Of a DNA stretch of 64,000 nucleotides, positions 28,457 through 37,429 are shown piece by piece. Below the pieces are notes generated by a model. The model had not been told where the DNA came from and searched no databases. It was given only the letters and a program-made list of their open reading frames with translations. The stretch comes from Staphylococcus haemolyticus. GTDB lineage: Bacteria > Bacillota > Bacilli > Staphylococcales > Staphylococcaceae. Numbering within the stretch: position 1 is the stretch's first letter; the number at the start of each line of letters is the position of its first letter. The stretch spans positions 1,550,001-1,614,000 of the forward strand of contig NZ_CP035291.1 of the NCBI RefSeq assembly GCF_006094395.1, given 5' to 3'. Both the position numbers and the translations under genes were made by a program.

Positions 28457-28672
28457 ATGTCAATTAATATTGATCCAGAGAAGTTTGCAGAATTAGTGGT
28501 AAAATCTAATCCATCTAAATCTAAAGATGCAGAAGATATCGCTAAAGAAAGTCTTGAATTATACATCAACGCTTATCGTTTAGCTGAAAGATATTCAAAT
28601 ATTGCTACTAATTGCTATGATACAGCAGAAATAATTTCTGAATTAAGAAAAACAGATTTACAACTTAAATAA
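28457..28672 (+). CDS. small conserved-looking protein, unknown function
   Basis: A 71-residue protein, all helical and acidic (INIDPEKFAELVVKSN, then AEDIAKESLELYINAYRLAE). I chose the ATG at 28457 because TAGGAGTTG lies ten bases upstream; an earlier ATG at 28412 has no such site. It has no signal peptide or membrane segment. It is one of two plus-strand genes here, divergent from ymdB and convergent with rny, and a plus-strand terminator follows at 28805. I do not recognise a family. The clean ribosome binding site and coding bias suggest it is real. Confidence 0.7.
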   Translation: MSINIDPEKFAELVVKSNPSKSKDAEDIAKESLELYINAYRLAERYSNIATNCYDTAEIISELRKTDLQLK

Positions 28673-28804
28673 TTTATAAGACTATCAATTAAGGATAAGC
28701 ATAAACATCAAATAGTTTAAGTTTACAATGAAAATTTATATCAAATGATTGAACTTTGAGTATGTCCTCAATTAGTTTGTACTTTGGTTCTAATCATCTA
28801 TTTG

Positions 28805-28850
28805 GAGTGAGACTATGAATTCGTAATGAATTCAATCTCACTCTTTTTTA
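28805..28850 (+). terminator. terminator after the small plus-strand gene
   Basis: GAGTGAGA pairs with TCTCACTC and, inside, TGAATTC with GAATTCA, followed by TTTTTT on the plus strand. It is 130 bases beyond the stop at 28672; the bases between hold nothing recognised. Confidence 0.8.
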
Positions 28851-28902
28851 ATGACAACATTTCACCTACTTTATTATTATCAATTAATAATTGAATTTTA
28901 AC

Positions 28903-28938
28903 TGAAAAGAAAAAACAGACCCAAAATTTGGATCTGTT
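28903..28938 (-). terminator. rny terminator
   Basis: AACAGATCCAAATT pairs with AATTTTGGGTCTGTT on the minus strand, followed by TTTTTTC, directly after the rny stop. Confidence 0.8.
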
Positions 28939-28943
28939 AAAAA

Positions 28944-30503
28944 TTATTTCGCATACTCTACTGCTCTTGTCTCTCTTACAACTGTCACTTTGATGTGACC
29001 AGGATATTGTAATTCATCTTCTATTTGCGTTTTGATGTCTCTAGCCAGTCTGTATGACTTCAAGTCATCTATTTCATCAGGGGAAACAATAACTCTAATT
29101 TCTCGACCTGCTTGAATAGCGAATGCTTTTTCTACACCATCATAACCTTCAGAAAGTGTTTCTAAGCGTTCTAATCTACGTATATAGTTTTCAAGCGTTT
29201 CTTTACGAGCACCTGGTCTAGCCGCAGATAATGCGTCAGCAGCTGCTACCAGAATTGAAATAATAGAAGTAGGTTCAACATCACCATGATGAGAGTGAAT
29301 AGCATTAATTACAGTTTCATTTTCTGCATATTTTTTAGCTAATTCAACACCTATTTCTACGTGGCTACCTTCAACCTCATGATCTATCGCTTTACCAACA
29401 TCGTGAAGTAATCCAGCACGTTTGGCCAAGCTAACATCTTCTCCTAGTTCAGCAGCTAGCATTCCAGATAAATGCGCCACTTCAATAGAATGTTTCAAGA
29501 CGTTTTGACCATAACTAGTTCTATAATTTAGACGACCTAAGACTTTAACTAAGTCTGGGTGCATATTATGAACATTGATTTCGAATGTTGCTTGTTCACC
29601 AGCATCTCTAATAATGTCATCTACTTCTTTTCTAGCTTTATCTACCATTTCTTCAATTCTGCCTGGATGGATGCGTCCATCTGAGACTAAATTAACTAAT
29701 GCTGTACGCGCGATTTCACGTCTAATTGGATCAAAACCAGATAAAATAACCGCTTCTGGTGTATCATCAATGATTAAATCAATACCTGTTAATGTTTCTA
29801 AAGTTCTAATATTTCTACCTTCTCTACCAATGATACGACCTTTCATCTCATCATTTGGTAAATTAACTACTGAAACTGTTGATTCAGTTGTATGGTCAGC
29901 AGCTAATCTTTGAACGGTAGTAGCTAATAATTCTTTTGCTTTTTTATCAACTTTTTCTTTAGCTTCTTTCTCTTTTTCTTTAACAAGTACTGCAATATCT
30001 TGTGACAGTTCTTCTTCAACCCTTTGAAGTTGTTCATTTACAGCTTCTTCTTGAGTGAGACCGGAGATGCGTTCTAATTCTTGTTCATGCTTCATTATTA
30101 ATGTCTGAACACTACTCTCTTTTGCATCTACTTGTTGTTGTCTTTCTTCAAGTTTAGATTCTTTTTGTTCTAAAATCTCATCTTTTTTATCGAGAAGATC
30201 AGATTTTCGATCTAAATTTTCCTCTTTTTGAAGAAGTCGGGCTTCTTGTCTTTGAAGCTCACCACGTCTTTCACGTAGTTCTGATTCAGTTTGTTCTCTT
30301 ATGATTTGGTTTTCTTCTTTTGCCTCTAATAATTTTTCCTTTTTGATATTATCTGCTTCTTTTTGACCTTGCTTAATAATATCATCAGCAGTTTGTCTAG
30401 CTTGTAATTGCTTTTGATGCAATAAATTTCGGGCTACAAAATACCCCACAACAACCCCTAGAATAATCCCCAGCAAAATGAGTAGGAGGTTTAATAAATT
30501 CAC
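28944..30503 (-). CDS. rny: ribonuclease Y
   Basis: A 519-residue membrane-anchored endoribonuclease, called CvfA in S. aureus, that starts mRNA decay. Residues 1-25 form one membrane helix ([18 protein letters not shown]). A long Glu/Lys/Gln-rich coiled coil runs to about 195. A KH domain (about 210-270, [13 protein letters not shown]) and an HD domain with [12 protein letters not shown] near 365 follow. GGAGGTG precedes the ATG. recA ends about 390 bases upstream with a strong terminator between them, so rny has its own promoter. Confidence 0.96.
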
Positions 30504-30680
30504 ATAAACACCTCCTTTTTCTAGGTATTTGCTTTGTATATCAAAATCTCTTCATGATTTTTATAAATGTATAATAATTATACATATTAATTGTACGTTT
30601 ATTAACTTGTTAGTGTCAAGATATGAAATTGCACTGTATTTCGAATTTACATACATTACTTATTTTATGTAAGTTTATAT

Positions 30681-30786
30681 AAAAACAAAAAGCCTACTAC
30701 AATGTTAAGTGATAAAAACTGACTCCTAGTATTTCATTTATTCAATGCTTAATACTGGAGTAGCTTATCAAATGTAGCAGGCTTAT
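30681..30786 (-). terminator. recA terminator with long branched stem
   Basis: On the minus strand AAGCCTGCTACATT pairs with AATGTAGTAGGCTT, followed by TTTGTTTTT. A second stem (CTCCAGTATTAAGCATTG with matching ACTAGGAGTC bases) lies inside the loop. It fills much of the 386-base recA-rny gap; the rest (30504-30680) shows only AT-rich DNA likely to hold the rny promoter. Confidence 0.75.
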
Positions 30787-30889
30787 TTCATATACTAAAA
30801 GTGAATTTTAGTGAACTGATGTATTTTACTAAAACTTTATCGCTATATAGTTAGCGAAATATTCACTTCAATAATTAAAATTGTACATA

Positions 30890-31936
30890 CTATTCTTCAA
30901 CGAATAATGTTTGAGGTGCATCTTCTTCTTTTTCATCAACATCTCCATCGAAAATACCTAGTTTTTCTCGTAACTTACGATCGATTTCTTCTTTAACTTG
31001 AGGATTTTCTTTGAGATATGTTTTTACATTCTCTTTACCTTGACCCATTCGATCACCATTATATGAGTACCATGCACCTGATTTATCTACGATGTCATTT
31101 TCAACACCAAGATCAATCACTTCACCTTCTTTAGAGATACCTTGACCATACATAATATCTACTTCAGCGACTCTAAAAGGCGGTGCAACTTTGTTTTTGA
31201 CAACTTTAATTTTAGTTCTGTTACCAACAATTTCTTGGCCTTGTTTTAACTGCTCAGCACGACGAACTTCTAAACGAACAGAACTATAGAATTTTAATGC
31301 ACGTCCACCAGGTGTAGTTTCTGGGTTACCAAACATTACACCAACTTTTTCACGAATTTGGTTAATGAAAATAGCTGTTGTATTTGATTTTGAAATTGCA
31401 CCAGATAATTTACGTAACGCCTGTGACATTAAGCGAGCTTGAAGTCCTACATGCGTATCGCCCATTTCACCTTCAATTTCCGCTTTAGGTGTTAATGCGG
31501 CAACAGAGTCAACTACTACAATATCAACCGCACCACTTCGAACGAAAGCTTCAGCAATCTCTAAACCTTGTTCACCATGGTCTGGTTGTGATAGATATAA
31601 ATTATCAATATCTACACCTAATGCTTCTGCATATACCGGATCAAGCGCGTGTTCAGCGTCGATAAATGCAGCAACGCCACCGTTCTTTTGTACCTCTGCA
31701 ATAGCATGTAAAGCTACTGTTGTTTTACCAGAACTTTCAGGTCCATAAATCTCTATAATTCTACCTTTAGGATAGCCACCTACACCTAATGCGTTATCTA
31801 ATGTAACTGAACCACTTGAAACACTTGAAACACGGCGTCCTTTATTATCGCCTAGTTTCATAACGGCACCTTTACCGAATGATTTTTCCATATTTTTTAT
31901 AACTGTATCTAAAGCTTTTTGACGATCATTATCCAA
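30890..31936 (-). CDS. recA: recombinase RecA
   Basis: A 348-residue strand-exchange ATPase and LexA co-protease. Walker A is GPESSGKT near residue 62, with DAEHALDP, the [17 protein letters not shown]alker B region, and [13 protein letters not shown] (loop L2). The tail is acidic ([14 protein letters not shown]). The start is TTG at 31936, the LDNDRQ position, with GGAGG seven bases upstream; the ATG at 31966 lies before that site. Two SOS-like boxes lie upstream. cinA is 175 bases upstream, the common recA neighbour. Confidence 0.97.
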
Positions 31937-32024
31937 AGCGAAACCTCCTATTAACGAGTTAATCATCGTATTAATATCTTAATTAATACTATACATTTAA
32001 TTGAATCTAATTACAAGTATTTTG

Positions 32025-32038
32025 CGAATATTTGTTCG
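32025..32038. promoter_or_regulatory. SOS (LexA) box upstream of recA
   Basis: CGAATATTTGTTCG is nearly palindromic and matches the Gram-positive LexA consensus CGAAC-N4-GTTCG with one change (T for C). It is 89 bases upstream of the recA start. Confidence 0.65.
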
Positions 32039-32066
32039 CTTTTAACGATAAAATACAAGACAAAAT

Positions 32067-32080
32067 CGAACAAACGTACT
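32067..32080. promoter_or_regulatory. possible second LexA box
   Basis: CGAACAAACGTACT matches the left half CGAAC exactly and the right half imperfectly (GTAC for GTTC). It lies 29 bases from the first box, between recA and cinA. Confidence 0.4.
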
Positions 32081-32111
32081 AAATAAGTGCTCTAGTTTTC
32101 AAAAATATTAA

Positions 32112-33254
32112 CTATTTAAACCAATTTATTAAATTTATCATGGCATAATTTTGACTTCTGCTTTTTAAAATATTTCGTTTTAGAGGCATTTTAAATGTCT
32201 CATATTTAAACACACTGTCATCATAGTACCCAAGATAAACTTGTTCTTGATTGTGTAATAACGCTATACCCCAATCAGTTTTATATAAATCTTTTACATA
32301 TTGAGATACATATTTTAATTTATCTAGAATATCATCAAAATCAGAAACAAAGACTGATGAATCAGGTAGTTGTCCTTTCAATAAATGATTTAAATCTTGG
32401 TTTTTCAAACGTGTATATAGTGCACCATTTGTCACACCATCATATATACTGAAACTTTTATTTATAATATTCATCAAAGCTTGTTCTATAACGATATCAT
32501 CCGAACCGTAATAATAGTCACCTATTCTTGCAAGAATCTTCTCTTTAGTAGGTTCAATTAACTTTTTGCATTCATTTTCTGTATTGGCATTAGCAGTTAA
32601 TCTAATATAAACTTCATGCGTACCAGCTAATGGAGCAATAGTTGGATTTTCTTGACTATCAATTAAATCCATTAACTCTGTTTCAACTTTAGATTCTCCA
32701 ATTCCAGCGAATCTTAATTGTTCTGAGTGTATAACTCTATCTTCATCCATTAAATAAGGTAATAACTCATTCTTTGCCATTGGTTGCATTTCACTTGGTG
32801 GGCCAGGTAACAAAATGACTTTCTTATCTTCATATTCCACCAACATACCAGGTGCCATCCCATAATTGTTTTGTAATACTTTTGCACCTTCAATAACCAA
32901 AGCTTGTTGCTTATTATTGGGCGTCATTTCTTGTCCTTGTTCTTTAAAATAATTCTCAATATATTCTAATGCATTCGTATCTGTCACAAGATTTTTACCA
33001 AGCACCTTCGCAACAGTATGCTTTGTTAAGTCATCTTTTGTAGGTCCTAATCCCCCAGTAAACACGAGTGTATCAAAACGTTTTAACCCCTCTTTGATAA
33101 CATACTCTAATCTTTGAGGATTATCGCCAATCACAGTATGTTCGACTACGCTTTTACCAATACTATTAAATAATCTTGATAAATATTGTCCATTCGTATT
33201 AGCAATTTGTCCTAATAATAACTCAGATCCAACAGCTATTATTGAAATATTCAT
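32112..33254 (-). CDS. cinA: CinA-family protein
   Basis: A 380-residue protein with an N-terminal molybdopterin-binding-like domain (SIIAVGSELLLGQIANTNG at about 3-21, VFTGGLGPTKDDLTKHTV near 70, LLPGPPSEMQP near 150). The C-terminal third occupies the place of the CinA/PncC amidase domain, but the usual ESCTGG active-site stretch reads YDGVTNGALYT, so deamidase activity is doubtful. The ATG at 33254 is chosen because AGGGGG lies ten bases upstream and the length equals the S. aureus protein. It lies between pgsA and recA, as in many Firmicutes. Confidence 0.9.
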   Translation of the reverse strand: MNISIIAVGSELLLGQIANTNGQYLSRLFNSIGKSVVEHTVIGDNPQRLEYVIKEGLKRFDTLVFTGGLGPTKDDLTKHTVAKVLGKNLVTDTNALEYIENYFKEQGQEMTPNNKQQALVIEGAKVLQNNYGMAPGMLVEYEDKKVILLPGPPSEMQPMAKNELLPYLMDEDRVIHSEQLRFAGIGESKVETELMDLIDSQENPTIAPLAGTHEVYIRLTANANTENECKKLIEPTKEKILARIGDYYYGSDDIVIEQALMNIINKSFSIYDGVTNGALYTRLKNQDLNHLLKGQLPDSSVFVSDFDDILDKLKYVSQYVKDLYKTDWGIALLHNQEQVYLGYYDDSVFKYETFKMPLKRNILKSRSQNYAMINLINWFK

Positions 33255-33336
33255 GTCCATTTATCCCCCTAACGATAATTCTTGCACAACATCTATCATT
33301 ATAATGCAAAGTATGACATTTATTCTAAAAATTGAA

Positions 33337-33396
33337 CTAAAAAACCAAGAATAAATAGGAATAGAATTATCTTTCTATCACTATCATTCTTGGTTA
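33337..33396 (-). terminator. pgsA terminator
   Basis: AACCAAGAAT pairs with ATTCTTGGTT across a long AT-rich loop, followed by TTTTAG on the minus strand. It separates the ymf-pgsA transcript from cinA-recA. Confidence 0.7.
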
Positions 33397-33408
33397 TATT
33401 TCACTAAT

Positions 33409-33984
33409 TTAATGTTTGAAAACATCTCTACCTTTATAAAAGTATTCAATACCAGATAAAATCGTGAATAAAACACCAATATAAAGTAATACTTGTCCAA
33501 TTTGAATGCCTATCCATGTTGCTAACAAATCACCTAATAAAATCCAAATAATTGCAACCATAGTTACAGCAGTTTTAATTTTACCTAATTGACCAGCAGC
33601 ACTAACAAACCCTTGTTCAATCTGTAATAGACGTAATCCTGTAACAGCAAATTCACGTGCAATTATAATGATTGCTACTACTGAATTTGTAAGTCCTAAT
33701 TGAACCATAACAATTAATGCACTGGAAACTAATAATTTGTCAGCTAGGGGATCTAAGAATTTACCCATATTAGTTACAAGTTGCCATTTTCTAGCTAAGT
33801 ACCCATCTAGGAAATCACTTAAAGAAGCTACAATGAAAATGATAGCAGCAATAAGTTGTTCAATACGGATTTCAAATCCACCTAAAATAGATACATTGCC
33901 AAATCCAAAGTTTACTAGAGCAAATAATATGAAAAGCGGAATTAATATTACTCTGAAAACCGTAATTTGATTTGGAATATTCAT
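33409..33984 (-). CDS. pgsA: CDP-diacylglycerol-glycerol-3-phosphate phosphatidyltransferase
   Basis: A 191-residue membrane enzyme that makes phosphatidylglycerol phosphate, precursor of the main staphylococcal lipid. The CDP-alcohol motif is visible as [12 protein letters not shown], then [10 protein letters not shown] (DG, AR, G, D, D in the right spacing) at about 57-83. Five or six hydrophobic helices span the rest. CAT-rich bases precede ATG at 33984. It follows the RodZ-like gene by 33 bases and ends the ymf operon, as in Bacillus. Confidence 0.95.
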   Translation of the reverse strand: MNIPNQITVFRVILIPLFILFALVNFGFGNVSILGGFEIRIEQLIAAIIFIVASLSDFLDGYLARKWQLVTNMGKFLDPLADKLLVSSALIVMVQLGLTNSVVAIIIIAREFAVTGLRLLQIEQGFVSAAGQLGKIKTAVTMVAIIWILLGDLLATWIGIQIGQVLLYIGVLFTILSGIEYFYKGRDVFKH

Positions 33985-34017
33985 GTTAAAGCCTCATTTC
34001 TAAATTTATCTCTCATT

Positions 34018-34410
34018 TTATAATAGTAACACAGCTAAGACCCATAAGATAAAAGTTATTATAATAATGCCACCAATAATTATCATTAATTGTAAATGTT
34101 CTTTACTCTTAGTACGATATGTAGGCGCGTCATCATTATGATATCTATATAAAAGTTCATTCAATTGATGTTGACTATCTGGTATTTCCTCTTGATGCGC
34201 TTGAATCAGTTGTTGTGAATCAATATTTACCACACTCGCATAACGTCGAATAAAACCCTCTGCGTAATCAACTTTAGCTAATTTATCAAACTGATTTTGT
34301 TCGATTAATTTCAACGTATCACGTTTAATTTGAGTGCGCTCTTCTAATTCTGCTAACGTCATTCCTAGCCTTTCACGTCTACCTTTTAATGTTTCACCAA
34401 TTGTCTTCAC
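34018..34410 (-). CDS. ymfM: RodZ/YmfM-like HTH membrane protein
   Basis: A 130-residue protein with an N-terminal xre-type HTH (IGETLKGRRERLGMTLAELE, then TQIKRDTLKLIEQ) and one C-terminal membrane helix (LMIIIGGIIIITFILWVLAV). It resembles a short RodZ with no periplasmic domain, a form typical of staphylococci. The start is GTG at 34410, because GGAGG lies nine bases upstream; an earlier GTG at 34428 lies before that site. It is between ymfK and pgsA. Confidence 0.85.
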   Translation of the reverse strand: MKTIGETLKGRRERLGMTLAELEERTQIKRDTLKLIEQNQFDKLAKVDYAEGFIRRYASVVNIDSQQLIQAHQEEIPDSQHQLNELLYRYHNDDAPTYRTKSKEHLQLMIIIGGIIIITFILWVLAVLLL

Positions 34411-34431
34411 TTTTAAAAGCCTCCACAACCA

Positions 34432-35265
34432 CTATTCAAAAAATCCAAATCCTCCGCCAAACATGTCTTCTCCAAAGTCTAGCGAGTTTTTACTTTTAAC
34501 TGTTTGTTGTTTCATTTGATCATATTCAATTTCTTGATTTTCATTTTCTCTTAATTCAATAATATAATCAAAATCATCCATGCTATAATTACCCGATTCC
34601 ACAAATAAATCTGGATGTTCAACCACTTTGATTGATGGTAAGGTCATTACTTCACGCACTAATTCTTGATGCTTAGGGTTTGATTCTCTAGCAGTGACAG
34701 CGCCATCAATAATATAAACATGGTTAGAATCATATTCTCCTTTAATAAGAGAGCTTCGTACAGTTTGCTTAATCAATGTAGAACTAATAAATAGCCATCG
34801 CTTATGCGCACATACACTTCCTGCTACGATTGATTCCGTTTTTCCGACACGTGGCATACCTCTGATACCAATTAATTTATGACCTTCCTCTTTAAAAAGT
34901 TCTGCCAAAAAATCTACCAATAAACCTAAATCTTCACGTTCAAAACGAAAAGTTTTTTTATCATCGGCGTCTTGTTCAATATAACGTCCATGTCTAACAG
35001 CCAATCTATCACGTAATTCAGGTACTCTTAATTTAGTAATTTCTATCTCACTAAGCTCATTGATTATATGTTCAAAGCGATTAACTTTCTCAAGACTGTC
35101 CGTTTTAATTAATAACCCTCGTCGACCTTGATCAACCCCGTTAATCGTAACGATACTTATACCTAACATACCAAGTAAACTCGAAATATCACCCAGTAAA
35201 CCTGCTCGGTTAACTGTGATTTCATATTCAAGATACCATTCTTTCTTTTCGGCTACTGTCATCAA
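34432..35265 (-). CDS. ymfK: YmfK/DUF3388 family protein
   Basis: A 277-residue protein of the DUF3388 family. The first 80 residues look like an ACT-type domain (YEITVNRAGLLGDISSLLGM, then GISIVTINGVDQGRRG). A P-loop-like GMPRVGKTES lies near 140, followed by a possible Walker B VYIIDGAV. The tail ends FGGGFGFFE. Its role is unknown; it is conserved beside pgsA and the ymf peptidases. A regulatory ATPase sensing a small molecule is a guess from the domain pattern. Confidence 0.75.
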   Translation of the reverse strand: MMTVAEKKEWYLEYEITVNRAGLLGDISSLLGMLGISIVTINGVDQGRRGLLIKTDSLEKVNRFEHIINELSEIEITKLRVPELRDRLAVRHGRYIEQDADDKKTFRFEREDLGLLVDFLAELFKEEGHKLIGIRGMPRVGKTESIVAGSVCAHKRWLFISSTLIKQTVRSSLIKGEYDSNHVYIIDGAVTARESNPKHQELVREVMTLPSIKVVEHPDLFVESGNYSMDDFDYIIELRENENQEIEYDQMKQQTVKSKNSLDFGEDMFGGGFGFFE

Positions 35266-35435
35266 TATCCGCCCCTTGTTTTAAATGGTAACCTACCATC
35301 GGAATATTAAAATTAGTAATCATATTATAGCATTTAGAACTTGGTTCAAAAATCTTTTTTTAATGTGTAAGGGAAATTTACTATAGCTAATAGAATAGTG
35401 ACGTTAAATGCTATCACATCCTCAATTGTCACAAC

Positions 35436-36140
35436 TTAAATGTACCAAGCGCCGTTTACTTTTTGAACAGTTCCAGTAATACTTTTCGCCAAAGGATTCC
35501 ATAGATAAGCACACGTATGCGCAATTTCACAAGGATTGATCATTCTTTGCTGAGGTAATTCTTCTAATATAGCTTTCAATTCATCTGAATTAAAAACTTG
35601 TGACATATTCCCACTTACAAAACCAGGCGTGATAGCATTAACAGTGACATTAGTCATCGCTAATTCTTGACTTAACGCTTTGACGAAACCGATTTGTGCA
35701 CTTTTCATTGCCGAGTAAATTGTTTCCATACTCGCACCTGTTTCACCCCAAATGGATGAAATAACAATAATTCGACCAAACTCACTTTGACGTATTAAGT
35801 CTATAAAATAACGACAACATCTAATTAACTGCTTAACATGAATGTTATAACTAAGATCAATATCTATATCTGACATATCTTGCAATAAGCCATACAAAGC
35901 TGTACCACTACTGTATATCAAACAATCTAAATATTTGATATGAGCAAAGGTAGTTTCCAAATCAATATTTTGCGTCAAATCAGCTTGTATAAATTCGACT
36001 GCTTCCCCTTTGTACTTATCTTGTAATGCTTTTAAATCTGATTGAAAATATTGAATAATTACTTCATTACCTTCTTCTAATAAACGCTCTACAATTGCTG
36101 TTCCAATAGTGCCTGACCCACCAAGTACTAACGCTCTCAT
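35436..36140 (-). CDS. ymfI: short-chain dehydrogenase YmfI
   Basis: A 234-residue SDR enzyme. The cofactor motif is GGSGTIGTAIVERL near 7-20, NAG is replaced by the YSSGTALYG segment near 93-101, and the catalytic Ser/Tyr/Lys appear as SSIWGETGAS, then YSAMKSAQ. It is in a tight operon with ymfH, sharing one base at 36140. Substrate is unknown. No FabG-type tetramer signature was noted. Confidence 0.85.
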   Translation of the reverse strand: MRALVLGGSGTIGTAIVERLLEEGNEVIIQYFQSDLKALQDKYKGEAVEFIQADLTQNIDLETTFAHIKYLDCLIYSSGTALYGLLQDMSDIDIDLSYNIHVKQLIRCCRYFIDLIRQSEFGRIIVISSIWGETGASMETIYSAMKSAQIGFVKALSQELAMTNVTVNAITPGFVSGNMSQVFNSDELKAILEELPQQRMINPCEIAHTCAYLWNPLAKSITGTVQKVNGAWYI

Positions 36141-37429
36141 TAAGCTTTAGGCTCCAATCGACTATCAACCATATTATTGATATTTAAAAATTTAGTGGCA
36201 GTTTCGTTAATACTATCTAATGTTATATTATCTATAATATCTAACATATCGAATACACTGACGCCCTCAAAGTATAATTTAGAATATTGGTTTGCAATAT
36301 ATTCAGGTGAATTCAAACTTGAAATAAATTCCCCAATAAATTGTTTTTTCAACAATTCAAATGCTTCTTGATCATCAAGATTACCACAATACTTGTTTAG
36401 CTCACTTAACAACACTTCTTTTAACTTATCTGGATATTGCGTTGCACTTGTAATAATTGAAAAACAATATGTAGGTTCGAGTACAAATTGATATCCAAAA
36501 GTTTCGTCTATCAAATCTTCATTTAATAAAGTCTGATAAAATTCAGTTTCCTCACCAAATATTAATTCGAAAAATAGTGTCATTTCTAAATCATGTTGTA
36601 CATATTCATGTGGTGACGCTTCAGTTGGTTCATTTTTAAAACCTAACATTAATCTAGGAGATTGTAATTTCATTTCTTCTGAAACAAAAGGTGTTATAAC
36701 ATTTGTTGGTTCATCAACAGTTGCTCGTTCAATGCTAGGCTGGTTCGTCTTATCCCTTTTATTTTCATGAGTTTCAACTATGTCACGTATGTTTTCAGGA
36801 TTGACATCTCCGACGACAAATAACACCATATTTGATGGATGATAAAATGTTTCATAACATAAATATAAATCATCTTTAGTAATGTTATAAATGCTTTCAA
36901 CGCTTCCTGCTATATCAACTTTAATAGGGTGCTTTTGATACATAGCACGTAAAGTATTAAACATAATTTTATAACCAGGTTGCTCCTGATACATCTTTAT
37001 TTCTTCAGCAATAATACCTTTTTCTTTATCTACCGTTTCCTTAGAAAAGAAAGGCGTTTCAACCATTTCTAGTAATCTTAAAATATTCCTTTCAACATTA
37101 TCTGTTGCACTGAACAGATAGCTAGTGCGATCAAAACTAGTAAATGCGTTTACTTGAGCATTGTCATTGGCAAATGCAGTGAATAAATCTTCAGTATCAT
37201 CTTTCTCAAATAACTTATGCTCTAAAAAGTGAGCGACACCGTCTGGTACGGTCACAAAATCATTTTGATTATGAGGTTTGAAAGTATTATCAAGAGAGCC
37301 AAATTGAGTAGTATACGTTACAAATGTCTTTTGGAATCCATTTTTGGGGATAACAAATAAACGTAAACCATTAGTTAATTCATGTTCAAAAACACGTTCA
37401 TCAATCAGTTCATAGTATGTTTCCCTCAT
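36140..37429 (-). CDS. ymfH: M16 zinc peptidase YmfH
   Basis: A 429-residue peptidase of the M16B family. The inverted zinc motif HFLEH (HxxEH) is in GVAHFLEHKLFE near residue 67, and the second zinc Glu is in KGIIAEEIKMY near 140. It is therefore the active partner of the non-catalytic YmfF, with which it shares an operon boundary at 37429. Such pairs form clam-shell dimers. Its substrate is unknown. Confidence 0.88.
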   Translation of the reverse strand: MRETYYELIDERVFEHELTNGLRLFVIPKNGFQKTFVTYTTQFGSLDNTFKPHNQNDFVTVPDGVAHFLEHKLFEKDDTEDLFTAFANDNAQVNAFTSFDRTSYLFSATDNVERNILRLLEMVETPFFSKETVDKEKGIIAEEIKMYQEQPGYKIMFNTLRAMYQKHPIKVDIAGSVESIYNITKDDLYLCYETFYHPSNMVLFVVGDVNPENIRDIVETHENKRDKTNQPSIERATVDEPTNVITPFVSEEMKLQSPRLMLGFKNEPTEASPHEYVQHDLEMTLFFELIFGEETEFYQTLLNEDLIDETFGYQFVLEPTYCFSIITSATQYPDKLKEVLLSELNKYCGNLDDQEAFELLKKQFIGEFISSLNSPEYIANQYSKLYFEGVSVFDMLDIIDNITLDSINETATKFLNINNMVDSRLEPKA

